DNA of 23,720 nt from Methanobrevibacter_A sp964431035 (GCA_964431035.1 CAYSIF010000026.1:1-23720), one strand, 5' to 3'. Shown: positions 1-8,505, counted from the first letter of the stretch. Made by a program: numbers and translations. Notes: generated by a model from the letters alone, not told the origin.

Positions 1-43
1 TAAAATAGTTGAGTAATTAAATAAACAATCTCACACTATTTTA
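1..43. repeat. Inverted repeat, possible terminator hairpin
   Basis: The left arm TAAAATAGTTGAG (1-13) pairs with CTCA-C-ACTATTTTA (30-43), giving a 13-bp stem with one bulged C and a 16-base loop. It could end a gene lying left of the window or be part of a small RNA. There is only a short T-run after it, so the terminator reading is uncertain. Confidence 0.45.
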
Positions 44-179
44 TTCATTTAATAAAATAAATTTTGAATATTATGAAGTTTGAAAATCAGATTTATTAAG
101 TTCATATTAATTATGTATATGAAAATTTTAATTTTACTGTTTTATACATATCAAACTTATTTTTTTTAAAAATAATACT

Positions 180-235
180 GGATAGTAATATTGAAGTTAA
201 AATATAAATTCCAGTCTTTTAACTTCAAACTATCC
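180..235. repeat. Long inverted repeat downstream of the leftward operon
   Basis: The left arm GGATAGT-aata-TTGAAGTTAAAA (180-202) pairs with TTTTAACTTCAAACTATCC (217-235). The stem is 19 bp with a four-base bulge on the left and a 14-base loop. It lies about 165 bases beyond the stop of the leftward repeat-protein gene, so it may mark the 3' end of that transcript. A long stem like this in AT-rich DNA is above what I would expect by chance, but I have not computed that. Confidence 0.5.
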
Positions 236-399
236 AATTATCAATATTAAAGAGGTTATCCCTTTAATTATTCTTGTACACATTAATTTATTATAATTTT
301 TAGTTATATATTTTTTCTATAGATTCATCATCTTCTAAATAATGCTTTTAGTTACTGTATTAAAATATTGGGTGGGGTGTTTAAATAATTAACAGATCG

Positions 400-1914
400 T
401 TATTGTGTTATTCTTTTTATTTTATCATTTATTAATTGTAAAACATATTTGTTTGTTTCTGTTTCACTTAATTTTCTTAATTCTTTTATTGTGTTTATTT
501 TTTTAACTGCTGCATGTCTTACTTCCCAGTCTGGATCGGTTGTTGCTATTTTTTTAATTATTTCTTGGTTTTTTATTTTATTTGTTGCTTCTAGTCTTGT
601 TTCTGGGTATTGTGAGTTTAGGCTTAAGTCTTCGAGAACTTTTTTTGTTGTTATTTTTTGTGTTGCTTGTACTCTTATATTTTTATATTTTGGGTTTTCT
701 GCAAGTTCTATGTAACTTGTTATGTCTTTTAGTTTTTGGAATGCTTCTTTGCTTGTGTTTTCATAGTCTGTGTTTATTGTTATTTGTTTTAGTATGGTTT
801 CGTCATCTATTTTTTTTAAGGCTTTGTTTCTTAGTTTTTCTGATGTGTTTTCTGTTGCTATTTTTTCTAGTGTGTTTATATCTGTTATGTTATCTATTGC
901 TAGTTTTTGGCAGTATGGGTCTGTTTCTTTTTTGAGTATTTCTTTTAGTGTTTCTTGGTTTTCTATTTTTTTTATTGCTTCTGCTCTTATGAATTTGTCT
1001 TGGTGGTTTTTTCCTATGTATTCGAGTAGTGGAGGGTTTTCTATTTTTTGTATTATTGCTGTGTTTACTGATTTGTCTGTGTTGTTTTTTAGGATTTTTG
1101 CTAGTGTTTCTTGGTTTTCTAGTTTTTCTATTGCTGCTATTTGTAGTTCTGTGTTTTCTGTTTCTAGGACTATTTTTTCTATTATTTCTTGTTCGGTGTC
1201 TGGTATTTGTTTTAGTGCTGTTATTTTTACATTTGTGTTTTCATCGTTTTTTATTATGTTGGTTAGTGTGTCTATTTTGTGTATGTGTGTTATTACTTCT
1301 GCTCTTATGTTTTTGTCTGGATTGTTTTCTGCTATTTTTCTGTATATTCCTTCGTCTTTTGTTTCTATTTTGTCTAATGCTTTTAGGATTATGTTTTTGT
1401 TTTTTGATTCTAGTGCTATTTTTTCTAGGTTTCTTTGTGAGTCTATTTTTTTTAGGGCTATGTTTTGTACGTGTTTGTCTTTTGCATTTATTGCTATGTC
1501 TGCTAGTATTTCATTATCATCTATGTTGGATACTGCTACTTCTCTTCTTTTTCTGTTTTTGTCGTTTTTTGCTACTTCTGCTAGTGCTCTTTTTTCGTCT
1601 CCGAGTAGTGTCCATGCTAGCATTCTGGTGTCTGTGTATTTACTGTTTTCTGCTACATCGTGTAGTATGTCTGGTTTTTCTATCCTGTTTACTGCTATGG
1701 TTCTTACTTTTTTGTCTTTGAATTCATTACTTATTGCTGCTAGTTCGTATTGGTCTTGTATGTTCATTACTGAGGCTATTCTTACATTTAGGTCGTTACT
1801 TGTTTCTGCTAGTTCTTTTAGGATTTTGTTTCCGTGTTCTTTTTTCTTTTGTGTTTCTGTTTTTTCAGGTGTTTCTTCTTTTTTATCTTTTTTTAGAAAG
1901 TCAAATAGTCCCAT
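400..1914 (-). CDS. HEAT/LRV-like helical-repeat protein, about 18 repeats
   Basis: This is a soluble alpha-solenoid protein without a signal peptide. After a short charged N-terminus (MGLFDFLKK, then a Lys/Glu-rich linker to about residue 30) it consists almost entirely of tandem repeats of about 26 residues. I count 18, with consensus xxLxxIAxxxxDxxVRxxAIxKIxx, for example RALAEVAKNDKNRKRREVAV and the block that follows it. Such solenoids (HEAT, or leucine-rich variant repeats) usually bind proteins; the partner cannot be read from the sequence. I chose the ATG at 1914 over the one at 1923, because GGGTT abuts the upstream ATG but sits 9 bases from the downstream one. The gene follows the ABC ATPase by under 30 bases and is probably co-transcribed with the exporter. 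The coding strand is strongly A/C-ending at third positions. Confidence 0.8.
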   Translation of the reverse strand: MGLFDFLKKDKKEETPEKTETQKKKEHGNKILKELAETSNDLNVRIASVMNIQDQYELAAISNEFKDKKVRTIAVNRIEKPDILHDVAENSKYTDTRMLAWTLLGDEKRALAEVAKNDKNRKRREVAVSNIDDNEILADIAINAKDKHVQNIALKKIDSQRNLEKIALESKNKNIILKALDKIETKDEGIYRKIAENNPDKNIRAEVITHIHKIDTLTNIIKNDENTNVKITALKQIPDTEQEIIEKIVLETENTELQIAAIEKLENQETLAKILKNNTDKSVNTAIIQKIENPPLLEYIGKNHQDKFIRAEAIKKIENQETLKEILKKETDPYCQKLAIDNITDINTLEKIATENTSEKLRNKALKKIDDETILKQITINTDYENTSKEAFQKLKDITSYIELAENPKYKNIRVQATQKITTKKVLEDLSLNSQYPETRLEATNKIKNQEIIKKIATTDPDWEVRHAAVKKINTIKELRKLSETETNKYVLQLINDKIKRITQ

Positions 1915-1942
1915 TTTTTTCATAACCCATTATTTATTTTTT

Positions 1943-2644
1943 TTATATTGTTATTTTATTATTTAGTAAGGATTCTTCACTATTTTCTAGTATTTTTCCA
2001 TCTAGTACTTCTATTATTCTGTCTGCTAGTTTTGCTACGTTCATGTCGTGTGTTACTAGTATTAGTGTTACTTCTTTTTCTTTGTTTAGTGTGTGTAGTT
2101 TTTCTAAGATTTTGGTACTGTTTTTTGAGTCAAGTGATCCTGTTGGTTCGTCTGCAAGTATTATTTGTGGATTGTTTGCAAAGCTTCTTGCTATTGCAAC
2201 ACGTTGACGTTCACCACCAGATAATTGGTTAGGTTTCATTTTGCTTTTATCTTTTAAGCCTACATCATCTAATAATTGTAATGCTCTTTCTCTTTGTTCT
2301 TTGCTACTTATTTTTTGTGTGTACATTGGTATTTCAACGTTTTCTACAACACTTAGGTTTGGTATTAGATTATGTAATTGGAATATGAATCCTACTTTTT
2401 CTGAACGGAATTTGTTTAGTTTTTTACTTTCTTTTATATTTTCTCCATCTATTATTATGTTTCCACTATCTGGTATGTCTAGTGCTCCAAGCATATGAAG
2501 TAGTGTTGATTTTCCACTTCCTGATGGTCCGATTATTGCAACAAATTCTCCTTTTTCTATTGTGAGGTTTATTCCATTTAATGCTTTAACGTTTCCTTTT
2601 TCATATGTTTTAACTAGATTTTCTACTTTAACAATTTCTGTCAT
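1943..2644 (-). CDS. ABC transporter ATP-binding protein, LolD/MacB type
   Basis: This is the cytoplasmic ATPase of a MacB/LolCDE-type ABC system. From the chosen start the protein is 233 residues. It has Walker A GPSGSGKST (39-47), a Q-loop FQ (88-89), signature LSGGERQR (141-148), Walker B ILADEP (162-167) and a switch histidine in THD (199). The longer frame opens at 2665, but GAGGTTGAT overlaps the permease stop and lies 10 bases before the ATG at 2644, so 2644 is the better start. It sits directly after its permease (stop 2658-2660), so the two are translationally linked. The substrate is unknown; relatives export lipoproteins, peptides or small molecules, or transduce mechanical signals. 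Confidence 0.93.
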   Translation of the reverse strand: MTEIVKVENLVKTYEKGNVKALNGINLTIEKGEFVAIIGPSGSGKSTLLHMLGALDIPDSGNIIIDGENIKESKKLNKFRSEKVGFIFQLHNLIPNLSVVENVEIPMYTQKISSKEQRERALQLLDDVGLKDKSKMKPNQLSGGERQRVAIARSFANNPQIILADEPTGSLDSKNSTKILEKLHTLNKEKEVTLILVTHDMNVAKLADRIIEVLDGKILENSEESLLNNKITI

Positions 2645-2657
2645 ATAAAAATCAACC

Positions 2658-3803
2658 TCATTCATATCTTAATGCTTCTGTTGGTGGTAGTTTAACTGCT
2701 TTTATTGCTGGGTATAATCCTCCAACTAATCCTACGACTATTGCTACTATGAATCCTTCAACAAATGTGCTTATTGTAAATACTGGTGTTAATGATAGTA
2801 TATTTAGTATGCTTAATCCTTCAACTGCAATTACTCCAAGTATTGATCCAATTATTGCAGAGGTTACTGTGATAACAATTGATTCACCCATAATCATTGT
2901 TAATATTTTCTTACTACTCCATCCAACTGCTTTTAACACTCCAATTTCTCGTGTTCTTTCCATAACACTCATTAGCATAGTGTTAATTATTCCTAAACCG
3001 CCAATAACGATTGCAAGTAAACTAATAGCCCATGAAGCACTATTTAACATATTAATAACATCTTGCATAGCAGCAATATCTGAAACTGAAGAAATAGTGG
3101 TTACATTTTCACCATAAGTATCATTAATATACTTAGTAACAGTATCTACCTCTACACCTTTATCTACTTTAACATAAATCATAGAAACATTACCTTCAGC
3201 ATCACCAATCTCCTGAGCATTCTCTATACTTGTGTAAGCACCTTGGTCTTGATTTGTATCTCCACTTTCACTTATACCAACAATTTTAAATGTTTTATCT
3301 TGAATTGTAATATTGTCTCCAACAGTCTTATTTAAACTTTCAGATGTTAGTTTACCAAGAATAATTTCACTACTATTATCAGTATATGCTCTACCTTGTG
3401 TTATTGTAGATTCTGCAAAAGTTAAATCCTCTGGATTTATTCCAATAATAACAATTTGGTCATGTGTTCCTTTAATAGCTGCAAATGTATTATATATTCC
3501 AGAAGTCTGATTAACACCTGGAACATTACTTATAATTTCAGTCCAATTCTCACTTAAAGGCACGGCACCAAAGGATGCGAATTGATTAGTCGACATAACT
3601 TCATCATTATTATCAGGATTTCCTGCTACTGTAAAATCAGATCCTCCTGCATGTAATGTTTCATCAACACCTACAACCATTCCTTCAGTCATTGCACCTA
3701 ATGCAACAATTGTTGCTATTCCAATACCAATTCCAATAATTGCAAGTATTGCACGTGATTTACTTCTAAAAGGGTTTTTCAATATTAACTTTAAAAATGA
3801 CAT
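2658..3803 (-). CDS. MacB/FtsX-family ABC transporter permease
   Basis: This is the membrane partner of the ATPase at 1943. The layout is one N-terminal membrane segment (AILAIIGIGIGIATIVALGA), a large extracytoplasmic MacB_PCD-like domain (about residues 45-245), then three C-terminal FtsX-domain segments. They include SLLAIVIGGLGIINTMLMSV, followed by the family's ERTREIGVLKAVGWS coupling motif, and the protein ends at LPPTEALRYE. The frame opens at a TTG (3812), but the ATG at 3803 gives the standard start MSFLKLILKNPFRSKSRA. No clear Shine-Dalgarno is visible before it. It lies 36 bases after the SpoIIM-like gene. The extracytoplasmic loop is of normal family size and no adaptor protein gene is adjacent. 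Confidence 0.92.
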   Translation of the reverse strand: MSFLKLILKNPFRSKSRAILAIIGIGIGIATIVALGAMTEGMVVGVDETLHAGGSDFTVAGNPDNNDEVMSTNQFASFGAVPLSENWTEIISNVPGVNQTSGIYNTFAAIKGTHDQIVIIGINPEDLTFAESTITQGRAYTDNSSEIILGKLTSESLNKTVGDNITIQDKTFKIVGISESGDTNQDQGAYTSIENAQEIGDAEGNVSMIYVKVDKGVEVDTVTKYINDTYGENVTTISSVSDIAAMQDVINMLNSASWAISLLAIVIGGLGIINTMLMSVMERTREIGVLKAVGWSSKKILTMIMGESIVITVTSAIIGSILGVIAVEGLSILNILSLTPVFTISTFVEGFIVAIVVGLVGGLYPAIKAVKLPPTEALRYE

Positions 3804-3839
3804 AGTAATCAAAAAAATAATTCTTTTAAGTGAAAAAAT

Positions 3840-4499
3840 TTAGAGTATACTAACTATAAAGTCTCCAATAGGTACACTAATATACTCTTCAAGTATTCCT
3901 GCATTTATCATTATAAATATTCCAATAACAAACACAATTAATGATTGTTTTAAATGAATTTGATTTAATTCCCAGGAGTTTGCAAGCACACCTCTTTTAA
4001 CTATTTTTCTAGGTTTTATAGCATCTTTTGTGAAAACTATTATGAAATAAACAAGTATCATTGATGCGAAAGTATTTAAAATTGTTGATATGTCTTCAAG
4101 GGTTCCATGAACTAATGTGAATTTAATAAAAAGGAATGGGTCCCCAGTTATGTATTGTGTTGCTGCAGATATTGTACCAGTTTGACCAATATTCACAATA
4201 GTATCTATAATCGCACCATATCCTAAAAATACAGATAATACATATGCTTCTATATTTAAATATACATTATTTGTTATAATATCTAAACAGGTGATTATTG
4301 AAAAGTCTGTTTCTTGTGCAAGGTATGCATCTTCATATACCATATCTATATCACTTGTATCATAGGTTACCCATGGTACAACAAGGGAAAATATTGTTAA
4401 TATCATAACAAATAGGAATATGAATTTATGATCTTTAAATGCACCTGTAAAATATCCTATTATATCATCGACTTCTGAGATAGTAATCCACTCTCCCAT
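3840..4499 (-). CDS. SpoIIM/DUF95-like membrane protein
   Basis: This 219-residue integral membrane protein has about five hydrophobic segments: near residues 27-45, a weaker stretch near 85-100, then near 120-135, 142-160 and 185-205. The motif HGTLEDISTIL resembles the SpoIIM-family HG-x-x-E signature, and the final segment NAGILEEYIS resembles the family's second Glu-containing membrane motif. Archaeal members are common but their function is not established. The ATG at 4499 has no Shine-Dalgarno before it; a TATA-like box about 21 bases upstream suggests a leaderless mRNA. It is the first gene of the leftward unit with the MacB-type exporter (36-base gap). The family call rests on two motifs and topology, so another polytopic family remains possible. 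Confidence 0.65.
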   Translation of the reverse strand: MGEWITISEVDDIIGYFTGAFKDHKFIFLFVMILTIFSLVVPWVTYDTSDIDMVYEDAYLAQETDFSIITCLDIITNNVYLNIEAYVLSVFLGYGAIIDTIVNIGQTGTISAATQYITGDPFLFIKFTLVHGTLEDISTILNTFASMILVYFIIVFTKDAIKPRKIVKRGVLANSWELNQIHLKQSLIVFVIGIFIMINAGILEEYISVPIGDFIVSIL

Positions 4500-4514
4500 T
4501 ATAATAAATTATTA

Positions 4515-4524
4515 TTTTATATAA
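4515..4524 (-). promoter_or_regulatory. TATA box for the leftward SpoIIM/ABC unit
   Basis: The minus strand reads TTATATAAAA here, centred about 21 bases before the ATG at 4499. With the usual archaeal spacing of about 26 bases, transcription would start at or just inside the start codon. That fits the absence of a Shine-Dalgarno. Confidence 0.5.
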
Positions 4525-4593
4525 TATTTTTTTTGTTTATGGTTTAATTTATTATTAACGAATATCATAATTAATAATGTAAAAATAATTTTT

Positions 4594-4604
4594 TTTATAT
4601 TATA
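4594..4604 (+). promoter_or_regulatory. Probable TATA box for uraA-upp
   Basis: TTTATATTATA lies in the 113-base divergent gap. Normal spacing puts the transcript start near 4625, which would favour initiation of uraA at the ATG at 4631. Confidence 0.4.
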
Positions 4605-4612
4605 ATTATTAG

Positions 4613-5917
4613 ATGTGGATGAAAAAAAATATGACAGAAAATAGTAATATGATTTTAGATGTAAAAGATAAACCACCTATAGCAAATTGGATTTTACTTT
4701 CAATTCAGCATGTTTTTGCTATGTTTGGCGCAACAATTCTTGTTCCAATTTTAGTTAACACTGCAACAGGTACTGAAGTTTTAACAATACCTGTAGCTTT
4801 AGTATCTTCTGGTTTAGGAACATTAGTCTATTTAATTTGTACTCGTGGAAGAAGTCCTGTATACTTAGGAAGTTCATTTGCATTTATAACCCCTATGATT
4901 ACAGGATTTGCAATGGCAGGAAAAGCAAGTGTATTTTCAGCATTAATGGTAGTAGGATTACTATATGTTCTAGTATCATTAATTATTAGAGTATCAGGTA
5001 AAGCATGGATAAATAGACTATTACCTCCAGTTATTGTTGGACCAATGATAATGGTTATTGGATTATCTCTTGCACCAACAGCAATTGAAGAAATAGGATT
5101 AAATTTAGATGTAATGCCTTGGCAAAATATAATTGTAGCATTAATATCTTTTATAACAACTGCAATATTAGCAGTTAGAGGTAAAGGAATTTTTAAAGTA
5201 ATTCCATTTTTAATTGGAATCGTTGTAGGGTATATTGTAGCAGCATTTCTTGGAATGATTGATTTCACACCAGTAACTACTGCAGGAGTAATAGAAGTAC
5301 CTAAATTTTACTTACCATTCTTAAATTATAATCTTAATATAGGAGCAATGTTAACAATTGTACCTATAGCATTAGTAACAATGATGGAACATGTTGGAGA
5401 CCACAAAGTATTAAGTGAAATTATTGGAAGAGACTTAATAGAAGATCCAGGATTAGATAGAACATTACTAGGTGATGGTCTTGCAACATTCTTAGCTGCA
5501 ATTCTTGGTGGACCAGCAAACACAACATATGGAGAAAACACATCTGTTGTAGGAATGACAAGAGTAGCTTCAGTTTATGTAATTGCATTAGCAGGAATAA
5601 TTGCAATATTATTCGCATTTTCAGGACACTTAACAGCATTACTCACAGCAATACCTGCACCAGTACTTGGTGGAGTATCCATACTCTTATATGGTTTTAT
5701 CTCAGTTAATGGGTTAAAAATCTTAATTAGTAACCAAGTAGACTTTAACGATACTAAAAATGTTGTTGTAGCAGCAACAATGTTAGTATTAGGTTTAGGA
5801 GGAGCAACATTATCTGTTGTTTACGGAAATCTTTCATTAGCAATTTCTGGTATGTCCCTTGCAGCAATTGTTGGAATAATACTTAATTTATGTATACCGG
5901 AGGAAAGAAGAGAATGA
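4613..5917 (+). CDS. uraA: Uracil permease (NCS2 family)
   Basis: This polytopic transporter imports uracil (or a related nucleobase) by proton symport. The NCS2 hallmarks are clear: QHVFAMFGATILVP near the N-terminus, PVYLGSSFAFI in the substrate-binding half-helix, MMEHVGDH (equivalent to the Glu/His pair of UraA), and GGPANTTYGENTSVVGMTR carrying the second conserved Glu. The length of about 430 residues is normal. Three ATGs (4613, 4619, 4631) could start it. None has a convincing Shine-Dalgarno, and the TATA position slightly favours 4631 (MTENSN). The stop overlaps the ATG of upp in an ATGA, so uptake and conversion of uracil are translationally coupled. Confidence 0.95.
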   Translation: MWMKKNMTENSNMILDVKDKPPIANWILLSIQHVFAMFGATILVPILVNTATGTEVLTIPVALVSSGLGTLVYLICTRGRSPVYLGSSFAFITPMITGFAMAGKASVFSALMVVGLLYVLVSLIIRVSGKAWINRLLPPVIVGPMIMVIGLSLAPTAIEEIGLNLDVMPWQNIIVALISFITTAILAVRGKGIFKVIPFLIGIVVGYIVAAFLGMIDFTPVTTAGVIEVPKFYLPFLNYNLNIGAMLTIVPIALVTMMEHVGDHKVLSEIIGRDLIEDPGLDRTLLGDGLATFLAAILGGPANTTYGENTSVVGMTRVASVYVIALAGIIAILFAFSGHLTALLTAIPAPVLGGVSILLYGFISVNGLKILISNQVDFNDTKNVVVAATMLVLGLGGATLSVVYGNLSLAISGMSLAAIVGIILNLCIPEERRE

Positions 5918-6540
5918 ATGAAACAGTATTAAATCATCCACTAATAACTCATAAATTAGCAATTTTAAGAAGTATTAATACAGGAACTAAAGAATTCAGA
6001 GAATTAATAACAGAAATATCCACACTATTGTGTTATGAAGCTACAAAAGATGCTAAACTAGAAAAAGCAGTTATTAAAACTCCATTAGAAGAAATGGAAA
6101 CAGAAAAATTAAACGAAGATACTTATGCAATTGTACCTATACTTAGAGCAGGTATGGGTATGCTTGAAGGAATTATTAATGTAATTCCTAATGCTAAAGT
6201 GGGACATATTGGTTTATACAGAAACGAAGAAACATTAGAACCTGTTGAATACTATTATAAGATGCCTGAAAATATTGATAAAAGAGAAGTTATTATTATA
6301 GATCCAATGCTTGCAACTGGTGGTAGTGCTTCAGCAACTATTGACCGTTTAAAACAAGATGGTGTTACAAAAATAAAACTTCTTTGTATTGTGGCTGCTC
6401 CTGATGGTATTAAAACTATTGAGGAAAACCATCCTAATGTTGAAATTTTCTGTGCAACTGTTGATAGACAGTTAAATCAAGATGCTTATATTCTTCCTGG
6501 ACTTGGAGATGCAGGAGACCGTGTTTACGGAACTAAATAA
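5914..6540 (+). CDS. upp: Uracil phosphoribosyltransferase
   Basis: This enzyme makes UMP from uracil and PRPP in the cytoplasm, the salvage step after uptake by the uraA product. The protein is 208 residues, the usual family length. It carries the PRPP loop DPMLATGGSA (130-139) and the C-terminal uracil-binding segment YILPGLGDAGDRVYGTK (192-208). The start is the ATG at 5914, set by GGAGG 8 bases upstream and by the four-base overlap with the uraA stop. The frame also opens at 5890, inside uraA, but that start has no ribosome site. Confidence 0.97.
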   Translation: MNETVLNHPLITHKLAILRSINTGTKEFRELITEISTLLCYEATKDAKLEKAVIKTPLEEMETEKLNEDTYAIVPILRAGMGMLEGIINVIPNAKVGHIGLYRNEETLEPVEYYYKMPENIDKREVIIIDPMLATGGSASATIDRLKQDGVTKIKLLCIVAAPDGIKTIEENHPNVEIFCATVDRQLNQDAYILPGLGDAGDRVYGTK

Positions 6541-6552
6541 TTATCTCCACTA

Positions 6553-6570
6553 TTTTTTTTATCTTTTTTT
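6553..6570 (+). terminator. T-run terminator of uraA-upp
   Basis: A run of eight T (6553-6560) and one of seven (6564-6570) start 13 bases after the upp stop. Archaeal transcription commonly ends at such T-runs. Confidence 0.55.
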
Positions 6571-6675
6571 AACTTTACTTTGGTAAAGTACTTTCCTTTG
6601 GTAAAGTAGTTTACTTGTATTTTTTTTGTTCTTAACTTTACTTTGGTAAAGTACTTTCCCCAAGGAAACTTTTTT
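6569..6675 (+). repeat. Array of direct repeats and mini-hairpins upstream of the AAA ATPase
   Basis: A 28-base unit is present twice without mismatch (6569-6596 and 6632-6659), 63 bases apart. Each unit contains the perfect hairpin ACTTTAC-TTTG-GTAAAGT (6572-6589 and 6635-6652) and the palindrome AAAGTACTTT. The 12-mer TTTGGTAAAGTA occurs three times (6579, 6597, 6642). A further hairpin GTAAA-GTAG-TTTAC lies at 6601-6614, and TTTCC-CCAA-GGAAA followed by six T at 6655-6675. The array may be a terminator cluster for upp, an operator array for the next gene, or both. It has too few and too irregular units to be CRISPR. Confidence 0.7.
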
Positions 6676-6732
6676 ATAGAAAATAAAACAAACAAACTCA
6701 TATAAAAAAAGAGAACAAAATAGTGAAAACAA

Positions 6733-7914
6733 ATGGAAAAATTACCTTTATTCACACCAAAAGATATTAATAAATACTTTTATAATAGAAAAGAAGACTT
6801 AAACAAACTAAATTTCTATTTAAGCTCATTAAATAACAATATATCACAACGATTATTAATCACAGGAATTCGAGGAATAGGTAAAACTTTTATTTTACAA
6901 AAAATCCTTAAAGATTCTCCAGAAAATTTCATAACCTGCTATTTAGACATATCCCAAGTTTATGCAGAAAACTTTGGAAAATTAACTGAAGAAACCTTAT
7001 TAATAGAACTATTAGATACAATGGCAGGAGCTATAAAAAATAAAGGTAAATTTAACAATCTAGATGAAAATCTAACATTATTTATAGAAAAACTAAGATT
7101 AAATGACTATGATTTTAGTAATACAGGAAATTTATTTGGCGTTCCAGTGCCAAATACTGATAAAAATAGTAGAAAACTAAGTAAATTTGTAATGGAATTT
7201 CCACAAAAATTTGTAGATAATCATGATGAAATTAATGGTTTTATAATAATTCTCGATGAATTCCAAATACTTAAAAATTTAGAAGTACCTGATTCATTTT
7301 TCTGGTTAATAAGAAGTTTTAACTTATTCCAATCAAATGTTAGTTATGTTTTATCAGGATCCGTATCAAATACTGCCGAAATAATTGAAATGTTAAATGG
7401 TTCAACAGGAGCATTTGGAGGAAGAATGATACAGATAGATATAAAACCTTTTTCAAAAAATGAAGTTAAATCATATTTAAATGATAGAATGTCAGAACTA
7501 AAATTCACTGAAGAAGGATTTAATAAGTTTTATGACTGTACTAGAGGAATCCCTATGTATATAAATAGTTTCTGCAATGTACTAATGCCAAACATTACCT
7601 ATGATGAAAATCTAATAAAAGAAACTTTTCAAGTTAATATGGACCAAATAATGGTAATGTGGATAAGAGTATGGGGATCATTAAATAAATATGAAAAAGA
7701 AATACTTATAGCCTTATTACCTGATGCTAAAAAATCTTGGACAGAAATATTAAAAACAATAGGATTCTCCTCAAAAACATTAAATAAATATTTAAATACT
7801 CTACAAAATAAAGGAATCCTAGATTATGCTGATAAAAATTATTATTTTATAGATGTAATGCTTAGACGATATTTAGAATTAGAAAAAAAGAATAAAGGTG
7901 TTTATCCTTATTAA
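6733..7914 (+). CDS. Archaeal AAA-type ATPase with C-terminal winged helix
   Basis: This 393-residue cytoplasmic P-loop ATPase is of the archaeal ATPase_2/STAND-like kind. It has Walker A GIRGIGKT (45-52), Walker B IIILDE (171-176) and a sensor-like segment YVLSGSV (205-211). The C-terminal part from about residue 300 reads as a winged helix-turn-helix (WTEILKTIGFSSKTLNKYL, then LQNKGIL). Methanogens carry many paralogues of this family and most have no known function; roles in signalling or defence have been suggested for relatives. The ATG at 6733 has only a weak GTGA upstream. The repeat array immediately upstream may regulate it. Confidence 0.88.
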   Translation: MEKLPLFTPKDINKYFYNRKEDLNKLNFYLSSLNNNISQRLLITGIRGIGKTFILQKILKDSPENFITCYLDISQVYAENFGKLTEETLLIELLDTMAGAIKNKGKFNNLDENLTLFIEKLRLNDYDFSNTGNLFGVPVPNTDKNSRKLSKFVMEFPQKFVDNHDEINGFIIILDEFQILKNLEVPDSFFWLIRSFNLFQSNVSYVLSGSVSNTAEIIEMLNGSTGAFGGRMIQIDIKPFSKNEVKSYLNDRMSELKFTEEGFNKFYDCTRGIPMYINSFCNVLMPNITYDENLIKETFQVNMDQIMVMWIRVWGSLNKYEKEILIALLPDAKKSWTEILKTIGFSSKTLNKYLNTLQNKGILDYADKNYYFIDVMLRRYLELEKKNKGVYPY

Positions 7915-7935
7915 CATATACAGGATTAAATATTC

Positions 7936-8502
7936 ATGGAAATTACAGCTCAAGAGATGAAAGAAACTATAAAAATTATTTATGCTAAGTTAGATAAGGT
8001 TTCTCCAGTTGATTTTGATTGTGGAAAATTATGTGGTGAGGTTTGTTGTGTTTATGATGAAGATGATTATCATAATGAAGATTTAGCATTATATCTTTTG
8101 CCTGGTGAAGAGTTAATGTATGAAGATAGTGATAGTTTTGAGTTGTATTATATTGATTCTTCAGAAATTAAGTATCCTCATTCTTGGAAGGATAATATTT
8201 ATCTTGTAAAGTGTGTTAATCCTCCAAAATGCAATCGCAGTATACGTCCTATTCAATGTAGAACTTTCCCTTTAATTCCTCATATTTCTAAAAATGGTAA
8301 GTTTCATCTAATCTTTGATGAGAATGAGTTTCCTTATAAGTGTCCTATTATTCATAAGAATATTAAATTGAATGATGATTTTATTAAGGTTACTTATGAG
8401 GTTTGGAGGATTTTAATTAAGAATCCTTTGGTTTATGATTTGGTGGATATGGATTCTAGGTTAAGGGAAAATAAGAAACAAGTTTATGAAATTGTAATTT
8501 AA
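7936..8502 (+). CDS. YkgJ-type cysteine-cluster metal-binding protein
   Basis: This 188-residue protein has the cysteine pattern of the zinc/iron-chelating YkgJ family. C29-x3-C33-x3-CC (37-38) lies in FDCGKLCGEVCC, followed by C93, C99, C108 (in PIQCRTFPLIPH) and C136 (in YKCPIIH). Members are thought to bind a metal or Fe-S cluster, and their role is generally unknown. It starts 21 bases after the AAA ATPase stop, with AGGA upstream of the ATG, so the two may be co-transcribed. The region between the cysteine groups is unusually acidic (DEDDYHNED and EDSDSFE). Confidence 0.82.
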   Translation: MEITAQEMKETIKIIYAKLDKVSPVDFDCGKLCGEVCCVYDEDDYHNEDLALYLLPGEELMYEDSDSFELYYIDSSEIKYPHSWKDNIYLVKCVNPPKCNRSIRPIQCRTFPLIPHISKNGKFHLIFDENEFPYKCPIIHKNIKLNDDFIKVTYEVWRILIKNPLVYDLVDMDSRLRENKKQVYEIVI

Positions 8503-8505
8503 TAA

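Larger units (their letters stand above)
1..399. other. Non-coding AT-rich stretch with two hairpins
   Basis: No open frame with a plausible start or family signature is visible on either strand. It holds two strong inverted repeats (1-43 and 180-235, listed separately) and a G-rich patch at 370-380. It lies downstream of the leftward unit that ends at 400, so it probably contains that unit's transcription end and the end of whatever lies to the left of the window. Confidence 0.6.

Noticed and set aside
770..1966. Long rightward open frame (398 codons), Phe/Ser/Val-rich
   Set aside because: It lies antisense to the repeat-protein gene, whose A/C-rich codons leave few stops on the other strand. 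It has no ribosome site and low-complexity composition; the leftward frame has clear repeats.
5890..5913. Upstream ATG in the upp frame
   Set aside because: GGAGG at 5899-5903 and the ATGA overlap with uraA place the true start at 5914.
6569..6659. Two 28-base repeats considered as a mini CRISPR
   Set aside because: Only two full units with a 35-base gap that itself contains a partial copy and T-runs. There are no cas genes in the window.
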